DNA from: Algoriphagus iocasae
GTDB lineage: Bacteria; Bacteroidota; Bacteroidia; Cytophagales; Cyclobacteriaceae
Direction of reading: 5' to 3'
NCBI RefSeq assembly: GCF_014206875.1
Contig: NZ_JACIJO010000001.1
Location: 868,001 to 932,000, forward strand
DNA: 64,000 nucleotides
Shown here one piece after another: positions 24,429 through 32,903 of this stretch. Each line of letters starts with the position of its first letter. The first letter of the stretch is position 1. The notes beneath the pieces were generated by a model, which was not told where the DNA came from, ran no database searches, and saw only the letters and a program-made list of their open reading frames with translations. The translations under genes and the position numbers were made by a program.

Positions 24429-25907
24429 TTAAACATTCTCAATCCAAACAGAAACCGATCCTGGTGCACAATGAAATTCAGCCCATCCTGATTCATTTAT
24501 CCAAACTTCTCCTTCGATTTTGCCTAGTTGGTCATGGAAACTTCTACCAGCATATCTAGTTCCGATTTCCATTGAGATTGTTGCTCCATCGCCATTTGAA
24601 AGGACCACAGCACAACCGGAATGATTTTCATCACCTTCTCTAGTCCAACCAATACTTGTTGCATTTTCAAAATAGTCTCTTTGTGTTCCGAATGCATGAT
24701 CTTTTCTGATGTAAAGTAGGTTTTCTAACTCATCTACCCGATTGATGAATATCTCATAGTCCTTTCCATCCTCTCCTTTATCCCAATAAGATGCTCCAAA
24801 AAGATCTGGGTAAAACAAGCATGGATATCCATCTTTTCGAAGCAAAATCAAGGCATATGCAATTGGTTTAAACCAGCTTTCTACTGGTGCTTCCAGTGCT
24901 TGTAACGGTTGAGTATCATGGTTATCTACAAGCGTCACTGCTAATTCTGATTTCTCAGCTACCAAAGTCCTTTCAAAAATTTTTCTGAGGTCATAATCAC
25001 TTCCCGAATTAGAGGCAATATGGAAATTATGCTGAAGGGCAGAATCAAATAAACTCATCGTGCCTTCCGTGGCATCAATGTATTTCATGAGTACTTCCAA
25101 ATTACCAGGAGCCCAATATTCTCCCACGGCAAAAATGTCTTTTCCGATTCGTTCTCTTAAAAAATGAAGGAATTCTTTAAAATATGAGGGAGGAATATGC
25201 TTGACGGCATCTAGCCTAACTCCATCATAATAGGTCAATTCATGGAGCCAAGTGGCATAGTGTAGAAGTTCATCTCTCACAGCTGGATTCCTGAATTCTA
25301 TATCGCAAAACATCAGAAAGTCAAAATTCCCCTTTTCATCGGTTATCATTTCTTCCCAATCATCTCCGTACTCGCTCAAGATTTTGAATATTCCTGACTC
25401 TTGGTTTCGATGATCATAATCCACCCCACTAAAACATTGATGATCCCAGACAAAATCTGAGTAGGCTCCATTTCTTCCAGGAAAAGTAAACTTAGTAAAG
25501 GCTTCGATTTCATAAGGCTCTGAGAGGTAATTAAGTCTGTTTTCTTCATCCACCTTGACTACTTGAATCTGCTCAGACTCATCTCCACCAGCTTTATGAT
25601 TGAATACAAAATCTACAATGAACTGAACTCCCCGATCATGAAGTGCTTTGGTCGCCTCGATAAATTCATCCTTAGTCCCGTATTTTGTTCGGACAGATCC
25701 TTTTTGATCAAATTCTCCCAAGTCAAACAAGTCATAGTTATCATAGCCTACACTCATTCCCCCCAGTTCTCCTTTTGATGCTGGAGGTAGCCAGACTGAT
25801 GTAATTCCCAAATAGCCTAAATATTCAGCTTTCTCTTTTAATTCTTTCCAAAGTGAATCCTCTGGGGTATACCAATGGAAAAATTGAATCATGGTACCGT
25901 TTTTCAT
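24429..25907 (-). CDS. Cytoplasmic alpha-amylase (GH13)
   Basis: Glycoside hydrolase family 13 alpha-amylase of 492 residues, similar to the cytoplasmic AmyS/subfamily 5 enzymes. No signal peptide is present, so it works inside the cell on maltodextrins or storage glucan. The TIM-barrel motifs are VDFVFNHKAG (region I, 98-107), GVRLDAVKHI (nucleophile Asp233), AVGEYW (acid/base Glu263) and LVDNHDTQP (Asp331). The domain B region contains SDFVWDHQCFSGVDYDHR, as in the Ca-dependent branch. The C-terminal domain is a small beta-sandwich of about 90 residues. Confidence 0.93.
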   Translation of the reverse strand: MKNGTMIQFFHWYTPEDSLWKELKEKAEYLGYLGITSVWLPPASKGELGGMSVGYDNYDLFDLGEFDQKGSVRTKYGTKDEFIEATKALHDRGVQFIVDFVFNHKAGGDESEQIQVVKVDEENRLNYLSEPYEIEAFTKFTFPGRNGAYSDFVWDHQCFSGVDYDHRNQESGIFKILSEYGDDWEEMITDEKGNFDFLMFCDIEFRNPAVRDELLHYATWLHELTYYDGVRLDAVKHIPPSYFKEFLHFLRERIGKDIFAVGEYWAPGNLEVLMKYIDATEGTMSLFDSALQHNFHIASNSGSDYDLRKIFERTLVAEKSELAVTLVDNHDTQPLQALEAPVESWFKPIAYALILLRKDGYPCLFYPDLFGASYWDKGEDGKDYEIFINRVDELENLLYIRKDHAFGTQRDYFENATSIGWTREGDENHSGCAVVLSNGDGATISMEIGTRYAGRSFHDQLGKIEGEVWINESGWAEFHCAPGSVSVWIENV

Positions 25908-26026
25908 AAGAAAAATATTAGTGATAGTGATTAAACTATCGGATAAACGGCAGATAGATTGAATAGTTTAAAGAAATAATTAAATAATTATGAGGTATTG
26001 ATATCTAAATTGAAAAATAGGTGAAT

Positions 26027-26065
26027 CAAATAAAAATTTCCGACTTGTTTCTAAGTCGGAAATTT
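26027..26065 (-). terminator. Terminator after comB
   Basis: Perfect 13-base stem (AAATTTCCGACTT at 26034-26046 and AAGTCGGAAATTT at 26053-26065) with a 6-base loop. On the minus strand it is followed by a T-rich tail, and lies 25 bases past the comB stop, so it ends the gcvT-comB transcript. Confidence 0.8.
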
Positions 26066-26090
26066 ATTTATATTAATGATAATCAGTGAG

Positions 26091-26804
26091 TTAATGTGGT
26101 TCTATCGCGATTAGAACTTCTTTTTCCACTTTCCCAATGATAGAGTATAAATCTAAGGTGAGGCAAAAATCAATGTCTGATTCGATGTTATGATTTTGAA
26201 GTCTTTTGGCATGAGATGCCTGGGAAAGAAATCCTTTTAGGTCGTGACCTTCTTTTTCAAAAAGTGCTTTCATTGCCAATGCACCATCTTCTGAAGCTTC
26301 ATGAGTAGCTTCCAAGCTTTTGACCAAAGCGCCGGCATACAGCGAGTCTTCCAGGTTAAACATCCCTTTCCAACCAGCACAATGGATCAAGACATCCTGA
26401 TCTTTCTTTTGAAGGTATTCGATCGTTGCACCGAGATTTGGAAAAGCACCAATCAAAATTTCATCTGCTTCTGAAGATTTAGAAATAGCCAAAGTGCCAT
26501 TGGTCGTGGTCATAGCTAATTTCCTTCCTTCGTAATCTCCATTTAGGTATGCAACTGGAGAATTTCCCATTTCAAATCCGGGAGCGGTTAGACCATTTCT
26601 TTCTCCAGCGATTAAAAAACCTTGCTCTTTCATTGCCCTGCAATCTTCCAGATCTGCGAAAGTTCGAATTTCCGAGATTCCATTTGCCAAAGCAGCAACC
26701 ATCGTAGAGGTGGCTCGAAAAATATCGACCACCACTACGATTTTGCCTTGTAAAGAATGCAAATGAATTAACTCTGGGCTAAAGCAGATTTCTACTTTTC
26801 TCAT
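26091..26804 (-). CDS. comB: 2-phosphosulfolactate phosphatase
   Basis: Mg-dependent acid phosphatase-like enzyme of 237 residues of the ComB family. It hydrolyses 2-phosphosulfolactate to sulfolactate in coenzyme M synthesis in archaea; in Bacteroidota it likely serves sulfonate or sulfonolipid metabolism, which is inference. Family landmarks are VVVVDIFRATSTMVAALANG, AGERNGLTAPGFEMGNSPVAY, LAMTTTNGTLAI and IHCAGWKGMFNLEDSLYAGAL, followed by DIDFCLTLDLYSIIGKV. Gene follows gcvT by six bases on the same strand. Confidence 0.92.
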   Translation of the reverse strand: MRKVEICFSPELIHLHSLQGKIVVVVDIFRATSTMVAALANGISEIRTFADLEDCRAMKEQGFLIAGERNGLTAPGFEMGNSPVAYLNGDYEGRKLAMTTTNGTLAISKSSEADEILIGAFPNLGATIEYLQKKDQDVLIHCAGWKGMFNLEDSLYAGALVKSLEATHEASEDGALAMKALFEKEGHDLKGFLSQASHAKRLQNHNIESDIDFCLTLDLYSIIGKVEKEVLIAIEPH

Positions 26805-26810
26805 GAAATT

Positions 26811-27905
26811 TTAGGATTTCAATAGAGGTAGCTTCTCTACCTGAGCTTTAAGGTTTTTATTTCTAACCTGAATGAAGATTTCAGTTCCTGCTTTGGCAAA
26901 TTCGGTTTTCACATAACCCAAACCGATACCAACTCCCATGCTTGGAGATTGAGTGCCTGAAGTTACTTCACCGATGACCTCACCCGCTGCATCCACGATA
27001 GGGTAGTGGCCTCTTGGAATACCTCTTTCTTGCATGACAAATCCAACTAGTTTTCGGGATACACCTGCTTCTTTTTGAGCTTTTAATGCCTCAGAATTCG
27101 TGAAGTCTTTGGTGAATTTTGTGATCCAGCCAAGTCCAGCCTCTAGAGGAGAAGTAGTATCAGTGATATCATTTCCGTAAAGACAATATCCCATTTCCAG
27201 TCTCAAAGTATCTCTAGCACCCAAACCGATTGGCTTGATGTCAAAGTCTTTTCCAGCTTCAAAAATGGCTTTCCAAACGTGCTCAGCATCTTCATTTTTA
27301 ACGTAGATCTCAAAACCACCAGCACCGGTATAGCCAGTTCCAGAGATAATGACATCTTTCACGCCTGCAAATTCACCTACAGTAAAATGATAGAATTTAA
27401 CTTCAGAAAGGTTTACTGGGGTCAGTGACTGAACTGCTTCGATAGCTTTTGGTCCCTGAACAGCAAAAAGAGAAATCTCATCTGAGATATTTGTCAATTT
27501 CGCTCCCATCGTGTTGAACTTGTTTACCCAAGCCCAATCTTTATCAATATTGGAAGCATTGACTACCAACATGTATTTTTCTTCCTCAAATTTGTACACG
27601 ATCAAATCATCCACAATTCCTCCTGTTTCGTTAGGAAAGCAGGAATATTGTGCTTGACCATTTACCAGCTTGGAGGCATCGTTTGAAGTTACTTTCTGAA
27701 TCAGGTTCAAAGCTTCAGGGCCTTCCACCATAAATTCTCCCATATGGGAAACATCAAATACTCCAACTCCATTTCTGACACAGAGATGCTCTTCATTATC
27801 TGAACTGTAGCGAACCGGCATATTGTATCCGGCAAAAGGCACCATTTTACCACCTAAGGCAGCATGCAGGTCATTAAGTTGAATTTTCTTGATTTGCTCT
27901 TCCAT
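26811..27905 (-). CDS. gcvT: Glycine cleavage system T protein (aminomethyltransferase)
   Basis: Tetrahydrofolate-dependent aminomethyltransferase of the glycine cleavage complex: releases ammonia and forms 5,10-methylene-THF from the lipoyl-bound intermediate. The 364 residues match the family. Seen are [56 protein letters not shown] (with the catalytic Asp in the DD), [33 protein letters not shown] and the C-terminal [21 protein letters not shown]. The other gcv genes are not in the window. It is the first gene of a gcvT-comB pair. Confidence 0.97.
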   Translation of the reverse strand: MEEQIKKIQLNDLHAALGGKMVPFAGYNMPVRYSSDNEEHLCVRNGVGVFDVSHMGEFMVEGPEALNLIQKVTSNDASKLVNGQAQYSCFPNETGGIVDDLIVYKFEEEKYMLVVNASNIDKDWAWVNKFNTMGAKLTNISDEISLFAVQGPKAIEAVQSLTPVNLSEVKFYHFTVGEFAGVKDVIISGTGYTGAGGFEIYVKNEDAEHVWKAIFEAGKDFDIKPIGLGARDTLRLEMGYCLYGNDITDTTSPLEAGLGWITKFTKDFTNSEALKAQKEAGVSRKLVGFVMQERGIPRGHYPIVDAAGEVIGEVTSGTQSPSMGVGIGLGYVKTEFAKAGTEIFIQVRNKNLKAQVEKLPLLKS

Positions 27906-27928
27906 ATTTGGGGTTAATTTTTCGTGGG

Positions 27929-27936
27929 CAAAGGTA
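27929..27936 (-). promoter_or_regulatory. Candidate -7 element of gcvT-comB
   Basis: Reverse-strand TACCTTTG, a full match to the Bacteroidota -7 consensus TAnnTTTG, 24 bases before the gcvT start. A TTTG at the usual -33 spacing is not present. Confidence 0.35.
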
Positions 27937-28000
27937 AGGAATGAGGTCGATATTGGGGAATTGAAGTGTCAAAAAGTCAATTTGGTATCTATAAGAAACA

Positions 28001-28029
28001 AAAAAAGACAGCTTTTGAAGGCTGTCTTT
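28001..28029 (-). terminator. Terminator after iscA
   Basis: Stem of nine pairs (AAAGACAGC at 28004-28012 and GCTGTCTTT at 28021-28029) with an 8-base loop, followed on the minus strand by a run of T. It lies 22 bases past the iscA stop and separates iscA from gcvT. Confidence 0.75.
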
Positions 28030-28050
28030 CGTGAGTTCGTTAAATGAATA

Positions 28051-28377
28051 TCATATGGAGAAACTCTCTCCGCATCCACATGTTCTAGATGCATTTGGAT
28101 TGATGAACTGGAAACCTTTTCCATTTAATCCATCAGAAAATTCTAATGTCGTTCCAGCGAGATACAGTAAACTTTTTCTATCCACGATGATTTTCACACC
28201 TTTATCTTCGAATACATGGTCAGTTTCCACCGTATTAGCATCAAATCCAAGATCATACATTAATCCTGAACAACCTCCTCCTTTGACCGATACACGGATG
28301 TTTTCTCCCTCTGTACGACCCTCTTCTTTTTTAAGTTCGAGGATTCGCTCTTTGGCTTTGTCAGAAACGATTATCAT
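28051..28377 (-). CDS. A-type Fe-S cluster carrier (IscA/HesB), canonical
   Basis: Cytoplasmic carrier of 108 residues that hands [2Fe-2S] or [4Fe-4S] clusters to client enzymes. All three cluster cysteines are present: Cys36 in VSVKGGGCSGLMYDLGF and Cys100/Cys102 in SRTCGCGESFSI at the C terminus. It contrasts with the paralogue at 9207-9521, which has lost the last two. A TATATTTG element 75 bases upstream is a good Bacteroidota -7 box. Divergent from the methylmalonyl-CoA epimerase gene. Confidence 0.95.
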   Translation of the reverse strand: MIIVSDKAKERILELKKEEGRTEGENIRVSVKGGGCSGLMYDLGFDANTVETDHVFEDKGVKIIVDRKSLLYLAGTTLEFSDGLNGKGFQFINPNASRTCGCGESFSI

Positions 28378-28452
28378 ATCTTTATGCTTTTACTTTAAAT
28401 TCAATTGTCAAGTTAAGACGCAAACATCTTTCACTTGTAAATAATTCAAACG

Positions 28453-28460
28453 CAAATATA
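28453..28460 (-). promoter_or_regulatory. Candidate -7 element of iscA
   Basis: Reverse-strand TATATTTG followed by CG, a full match to the TAnnTTTG consensus of Bacteroidota vegetative promoters. It predicts a 5' leader of about 70 bases. The -33 box is not clear. Confidence 0.45.
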
Positions 28461-28472
28461 AGAAATTTAAAA

Positions 28473-28874
28473 ATGAGGAAAATCGAACATATCGGGATAG
28501 CGGTAGCAGATTTAGAAAAATCCAGTGCTCTTTTTGCCAGATTGTTGGGTAAAGAGCATTTTAAAACTGAATTGGTGGAAGGAGAAGGGGTTGAGACTTC
28601 TTTTTTTCAGCTAGGGGAAACGAAAGTGGAGCTTCTTCAAGCAACGAGAGAAGATAGTCCTATCGCTAAATATATTGACCGAAAGTCAGAAGGAGTGCAT
28701 CATATTGCTTTTGATGTGGAAGATATTCAGGCTGAGGTAGAAAGGTTAAAGGCTGAAGGATTCGAAATCCTCAATGAGACACCAAAACTAGGTGCAGACA
28801 ATAAATTAGTGGTATTTTTGCACCCTAGAAGTACTAATGGTGTTTTGGTAGAATTGTGCCAGGAGATTTCATAA
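28473..28874 (+). CDS. mce: Methylmalonyl-CoA epimerase
   Basis: Glyoxalase-fold enzyme of 133 residues that interconverts (2R)- and (2S)-methylmalonyl-CoA, linking propionyl-CoA and succinyl-CoA. Metal ligands are in IEHIGIAVADLEKS (His), ETKVELLQ (Glu), EGVHHIAFDVEDI (His) and NGVLVELCQE (Glu). A carboxylase-like gene is at 673-2301, but far away, so linkage cannot be claimed. Followed by a cluster of short direct repeats and then thiL. Confidence 0.95.
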   Translation: MRKIEHIGIAVADLEKSSALFARLLGKEHFKTELVEGEGVETSFFQLGETKVELLQATREDSPIAKYIDRKSEGVHHIAFDVEDIQAEVERLKAEGFEILNETPKLGADNKLVVFLHPRSTNGVLVELCQEIS

Positions 28875-28923
28875 GGCAGTGGGCAGTCTCAGTAGGCAGT
28901 CTCAGTATGCAGTGGGCAGTGGG
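28875..28923. repeat. Short direct repeats of GGCAGT type
   Basis: Two perfect tandem 13-mers GGCAGTCTCAGTA (28882-28894 and 28895-28907) flanked by related GCAGTGGGCAGT copies on both sides. GCAGT-rich degenerate repeats of this type recur between genes in many Bacteroidota. Function unknown. Confidence 0.7.
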
Positions 28924-29012
28924 TACCAATTGGGATAGAAAAAAGGAATTAAAAAGATGTCGAAAGGTTTCATGAAATGGAAACCGAAGACAAATCATAT
29001 TGAAATAAAATT

Positions 29013-30041
29013 ATGTCAGAAAAAAGAACAGAAATAAGTGATTTAGGTGAATTTGGTTTGATCGACCGGCTGAATGAAAAAGTGGTAATTAAAAATCGAT
29101 CTAGCCTAAAAGGAATAGGAGACGATGCCGCAGTGATAGATGCAGGGGATCATGTGAAGGTTGTTTCCACAGACTTGTTGATGGAAGGAGTTCACTTTGA
29201 TTTATCTTATGCGCCTTTGCCACACCTAGGATTTAAGGCTGTTGCAGTAAACGTTTCGGACATCGCAGCAATGAATGCAGTTCCAAAACAAATCACAGTG
29301 AGTATTGCCCTTTCAAATAGATTTTCACTTGAAGCAGTGGAGGCATTATACGAAGGAATTTATGCGGCTTGTGATCATTATGGAGTGGACTTAGTTGGGG
29401 GTGATACAACGGCTTCCAGATCGGGTTTAGCCATCTCAATTACTGCCATTGGTGAAGCAAAAAAAGAGCAGATTTCTTACCGTTCAGGAGCAAAGGAAAA
29501 TGACATTCTTTGTGTGACCGGAGACCTAGGTGCAGCCCTAGTTGGACTTCAGATTTTGGAGCGGGAAAAGCAGGTGTTTTTAGCCAACCCAGATATGAAA
29601 CCTGACCTAGAAAAATACACGATTGTTACGGGTCGTCAACTGAGACCTGATGCCAGAATGGATATCGTTCATGAGCTTGCCGAGATGGAAATTGTTCCTA
29701 CCAGCATGATGGATATTTCAGATGGTTTGGCTTCTGAGATTTTTCATATCTGCAAAGCATCTGGGGTAGGGGCGACGATCTATGAAGACAAACTTCCAAT
29801 CGATAAACAGACCTTTGATACAGCAGTAGAATTAAATCTTGATCCGATCACTTGTGTGCTCAATGGAGGGGAAGATTATGAACTTCTTTTCACTATTGAT
29901 CAAAAGGATTTTGCAAAACTGGAGAAGCATCCAGACATCCATTTCATCGGTCATATCACTAAAGCATCTGAAGGAAAATTCTTGGTAACTAAGAGCGGAA
30001 CTGCTGTTCAGATTAAAGCTCAAGGCTGGAAGCATTTTTAA
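29013..30041 (+). CDS. thiL: Thiamine-monophosphate kinase
   Basis: ATP-dependent kinase of 342 residues that makes thiamine diphosphate from thiamine monophosphate. The PurM/ThiL fold is shown by GEFGLIDRLNEK, KGIGDDAAVID, VSTDLLMEGVHFDLSYAP (metal-binding Asp), GGDTTASRSGLAISI, SGLGAA-type VTGDLGAALVGLQIL, and MMDISDGLASEIFHI plus GGEDYELLFTI. No other thi gene and no TPP riboswitch was seen nearby. The stop codon falls in an 11-base inverted repeat. Confidence 0.96.
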   Translation: MSEKRTEISDLGEFGLIDRLNEKVVIKNRSSLKGIGDDAAVIDAGDHVKVVSTDLLMEGVHFDLSYAPLPHLGFKAVAVNVSDIAAMNAVPKQITVSIALSNRFSLEAVEALYEGIYAACDHYGVDLVGGDTTASRSGLAISITAIGEAKKEQISYRSGAKENDILCVTGDLGAALVGLQILEREKQVFLANPDMKPDLEKYTIVTGRQLRPDARMDIVHELAEMEIVPTSMMDISDGLASEIFHICKASGVGATIYEDKLPIDKQTFDTAVELNLDPITCVLNGGEDYELLFTIDQKDFAKLEKHPDIHFIGHITKASEGKFLVTKSGTAVQIKAQGWKHF

Positions 30042-30092
30042 ACTACGTAAGTATGCTATGCGTAGCAGAAATTAAGGTTTCTACGTAGTTTA
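30039..30092. repeat. Nested inverted repeat at the end of thiL
   Basis: Outer arms TAAACTACGTA (30039-30049) and TACGTAGTTTA (30082-30092) match exactly; inside lies a small hairpin GCTA-TGCG-TAGC (30055-30066). The left arm begins with the thiL stop codon. There is no T-run after it, so it is not an ordinary terminator; a separate terminator follows at 30145-30187. Confidence 0.7.
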
Positions 30093-30144
30093 AGTAGTCA
30101 ATAATGACTTAAAATGGTTTTACATAAAATTATGAAAACCAGTA

Positions 30145-30187
30145 AATAAAAAAGCTTTACCTAAATGAAAGGTAAAGCTTTTTTTAT
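30145..30187. terminator. Bidirectional terminator between thiL and the convergent gene
   Basis: Stem AAAAAAGCTTTACC / GGTAAAGCTTTTTT with a 9-base loop (30162-30170), A-run on the left and T-run on the right, so it can end transcription from both directions. It sits between convergent thiL and the 30202-30579 gene. Confidence 0.85.
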
Positions 30188-30201
30188 TGTACTTAGATAC
30201 T

Positions 30202-30579
30202 TCAATCATTAGGGTAAGGTACGTATACAAAACTTGTAAATGCTCCATCCATGACAAATAGGCAGCAGAATTCATCCGGGTCTTTGTACGCTTTTTTGAA
30301 GTCTTCAAGAGCTTCTTCCGAGATTAATTTTCTTTGTACAAACTCATCCACATAGGTGATGAAGTAATTCCAATCTAGGTCTTTTTCCTCTTTTCCGAGG
30401 AAGATTTTTCCAATTGGTTGCATCTCTTTTGAGATGGGGAAAATAGGGAAATCCGAAAATTTTCTAGACCGAATTTGGTAAGATGCTTCTTTTAATGTGT
30501 CTGAAATTTTAACGAAATCTTGTGTGATCGTGCCCAAATATTTTCCACTCAATTCGGGATCATTGAAATCTGAAATCAT
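30202..30579 (-). CDS. Conserved hypothetical protein downstream of rlmD
   Basis: Acidic, soluble protein of 125 residues with no signal peptide, no membrane helix and no known motif that I can name. It begins ISDFNDPELSGKYLGTITQDFVKIS, has a central PISKEMQPIGKIFLG, and ends with CCLFVMDGAFTSFVYVPYPND. Start ATG overlaps the rlmD stop by four bases (ATGA), so translation is probably coupled. Even amino-acid composition and coupling argue that it is a real gene. Confidence 0.7.
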   Translation of the reverse strand: MISDFNDPELSGKYLGTITQDFVKISDTLKEASYQIRSRKFSDFPIFPISKEMQPIGKIFLGKEEKDLDWNYFITYVDEFVQRKLISEEALEDFKKAYKDPDEFCCLFVMDGAFTSFVYVPYPND

Positions 30580-31970
30580 TTTTTGAGAGTTAAGAGTACG
30601 ACATTTTCTACATGATAGGTCTGTGGAAACATGTCCACAGGCTGGATTTTTTCGACTTGGTATTGCTCTCCAAGTAGGGCTAAATCTCTTGCTTGGGTAG
30701 CGGGATTACAGGAGACATAAACGATTTTTGGAGCTGCCAAACGGAGTAACATTTGAACGACTTTTTCATCCATTCCAGCCCTTGGTGGATCAGTAATAAT
30801 GACATCTGGAGCAGCATGATTTTGGATGAATTCCTCATTCAAAATATCCTTCATATCACCTGCATAAAAGAGGGTGTTTTCTATCCCATTTATTTGGGAG
30901 TTTATCTTCGCATCTTCGATGGCGGCTTCCACATATTCAACCCCGATTACTTGCTTCGCTTGCTTGGCTACAAAGTTGGCGATGGTGCCCGTTCCGGTAT
31001 ACAAATCATAGACGATTTCATCTCCTTTTAAAGAGGCAAAATCCCTTGCGACTTTATATAATTCATAGGCTTGTTCCGAGTTGGTCTGATAAAATGATTT
31101 CGGTCCAACTCGGAATTTAAGGCCTTCCATTTCCTCTTCGATATAGGGTAAACCTGAATAGGTGACCAATTCTAAATCATGGAATGTTTCATTTCCTTTA
31201 GTATTGATCACATAGAGTAGGGAAGTTATTTCCGGGAATTTTTGGTTTAAAAACTCCATTACCAAATCGATTGAACTTGGGTCAGACTCTCCGAATTGCA
31301 CAATGACCATGGTTTGCCCGGTGCTGGTGGTTCTGATTATCAGGTTTCGAAGTAATCCTTCCTGGTTCCTGATATCGTAAAAACTCAGCTTGTTTTCCTT
31401 TGCGAATGCTCTCAATTCATTTCTTACATCATTTGAGATTCCGCCTTGGAGATAGCAATGATCCACATCGATGATTTTGTCAAACATTTTAGGGATATGA
31501 AAACCTAATGCATTTCTATCAAAATCCTCTTCGGATCTGATCTGCTCTAGTGTGAGCCATTTTTTATTGCTGAAAGTAAAATCGAGTTTGTTTCGATAGT
31601 ATTTCGTTTTTTCGGAACCTAAAGTGGGTAAAACTTCGGGGATTTGGACTTTTGCTATCCGTTGAAACTGGTCTAAAACCTGCTGACGTTTGTAGCTTTT
31701 TTGCAAGTCATAATTGATATGTTGCCATTTGCATCCCCCGCAAGTGCCGAAGTGCGAGCAAAATGGCTCGATTCGATCTTTTGAATATTGGTGAAATTTA
31801 ACAGGCTCACCTTCCATAAAAGAGCTTTTGCCTTTTGTGATTCGTACATCCACCACGTCTCCAGGTGCCACACCTGAGACAAATACGACTTTTTCCTCAT
31901 GATGTCCCACACATTTTCCTTCTGATGCTATGCGCTCGATCAAGATATTTGGGACAATTTTGTTTTTCAT
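30576..31970 (-). CDS. rlmD: 23S rRNA (uracil-C5)-methyltransferase RlmD family
   Basis: S-adenosylmethionine-dependent RNA uracil-5 methyltransferase. Start chosen at the ATG at 31970 (KNKIVPNILIERIASEG...); ATGs at 31982 and 32024 are also in frame and would add 4 or 18 residues. It has an N-terminal TRAM domain (GDVVDVRITKGKSSFMEG), a [4Fe-4S]-type cluster motif CSHFGTCGGCKWQHI, the SAM pocket DLYTGTGTIANFVAK and ITDPPRAGMD, and the catalytic cysteine in VYVSCNPATQARDL. U1939-specific or related; exact site inferred from family. Divergent from the SDR gene. Confidence 0.92.
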   Translation of the reverse strand: MKNKIVPNILIERIASEGKCVGHHEEKVVFVSGVAPGDVVDVRITKGKSSFMEGEPVKFHQYSKDRIEPFCSHFGTCGGCKWQHINYDLQKSYKRQQVLDQFQRIAKVQIPEVLPTLGSEKTKYYRNKLDFTFSNKKWLTLEQIRSEEDFDRNALGFHIPKMFDKIIDVDHCYLQGGISNDVRNELRAFAKENKLSFYDIRNQEGLLRNLIIRTTSTGQTMVIVQFGESDPSSIDLVMEFLNQKFPEITSLLYVINTKGNETFHDLELVTYSGLPYIEEEMEGLKFRVGPKSFYQTNSEQAYELYKVARDFASLKGDEIVYDLYTGTGTIANFVAKQAKQVIGVEYVEAAIEDAKINSQINGIENTLFYAGDMKDILNEEFIQNHAAPDVIITDPPRAGMDEKVVQMLLRLAAPKIVYVSCNPATQARDLALLGEQYQVEKIQPVDMFPQTYHVENVVLLTLKK

Positions 31971-32067
31971 TTTCCGCGACATGGGCGCAAAATTAGGTAA
32001 AATCGAAGGGCCAAAGAAAATCATTATCTAAAAGCTGGCACGATCCTTTCATTTTTTTTGTTTTGAC

Positions 32068-32075
32068 TATCTTTG
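32068..32075 (+). promoter_or_regulatory. Candidate -7 element of the SDR-helicase unit
   Basis: TATCTTTG matches TAnnTTTG in full, 16 bases before the SDR start codon. A T-rich tract precedes it, but no TTTG at the standard 19-base spacing, so support rests on the -7 box. Confidence 0.4.
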
Positions 32076-32090
32076 TAAGATCGTAAACCC

Positions 32091-32903
32091 ATGGAATTTA
32101 AGAACAAAGTCGTTGTAGTAACAGGAGCCACTTCAGGAATAGGGGCAGCTTGCGCTTATGCATTCGGGAAGGAAGGAGCCAAAATTGCCATCACTGGCCG
32201 GAATCCGGAAAAATTGGAGGTAGAAAGAAAGATTTTGGCTGATGCGGGGATTCAGGTTATCGCAATATTGGCGGATGCAGGATCAGAAGAGGAAAATAAG
32301 ATGATGGCTAATCAGGTTATTTCTACCTATGGGAAAATTGATATCCTGATCAATAATGCAGGAATTTCTATGCGGGCTTTGTTCCAGGATCTTGACTTGG
32401 AAGTATTCAGAAAGGTAATGGATACCAACTTTTGGGGAACAGTTTACGCGACCAAATATTGTCTGCCTTCTATTTTGGAAAATAAAGGGTCCATTGTTGG
32501 GATTTCTTCCATCAATGGTTTTAGAGGTACTCCAGCCAGAACAGCTTACACAGCAAGCAAGTATGCGATGAATGGATTTTTTGAATCGCTTAGGACTGAG
32601 GTAATGCATAATGGAGTCCATGTGCTAGTTGCTTCACCTGGTTTTACAGCTTCAAATATTAGAACCAATGCACTTACAGCTCACGGTTCCTCCCAAGGAG
32701 AATCTCCAAGAGATGAATCAAATATGATGTCTGCTGAAGATGTAGCAGAGGCAATTGTGAAGGCTACAAGAAAGAGGAAACGCGACTTAGTTTTAACGAC
32801 TCAGGGAAAGCTCGCGGTATTTTTAAATAAATGGATTCCTGGAATTATGGATGGGATGGTTTACCGGGAAATGGCCAAGGAACCAGATTCGCCTTTTAAA
32901 TAA
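32091..32903 (+). CDS. Short-chain dehydrogenase/reductase
   Basis: Classical SDR of 270 residues. Cofactor loop VVTGATSGIGAACAYAFG; after the second strand ITGRNPEKLE; LINNAGISMRALFQ; catalytic ISSINGFRG (Ser) and YTASKYAMNGFFESL (Tyr and Lys). The Arg after the second strand suggests NADPH. The C-terminal part has KRKRDLVLTTQGKLAVFLNKWIPG, a hydrophobic helix as in membrane-associated DltE-like SDRs. Substrate unknown. It abuts the helicase gene with no gap, which suggests one transcript. Confidence 0.92.
   Translation: MEFKNKVVVVTGATSGIGAACAYAFGKEGAKIAITGRNPEKLEVERKILADAGIQVIAILADAGSEEENKMMANQVISTYGKIDILINNAGISMRALFQDLDLEVFRKVMDTNFWGTVYATKYCLPSILENKGSIVGISSINGFRGTPARTAYTASKYAMNGFFESLRTEVMHNGVHVLVASPGFTASNIRTNALTAHGSSQGESPRDESNMMSAEDVAEAIVKATRKRKRDLVLTTQGKLAVFLNKWIPGIMDGMVYREMAKEPDSPFK

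Noticed and set aside
28875..29012. TPP riboswitch before thiL
   Set aside because: No CTGAGA or ACCTGA-like core; the area holds GGCAGT direct repeats only.
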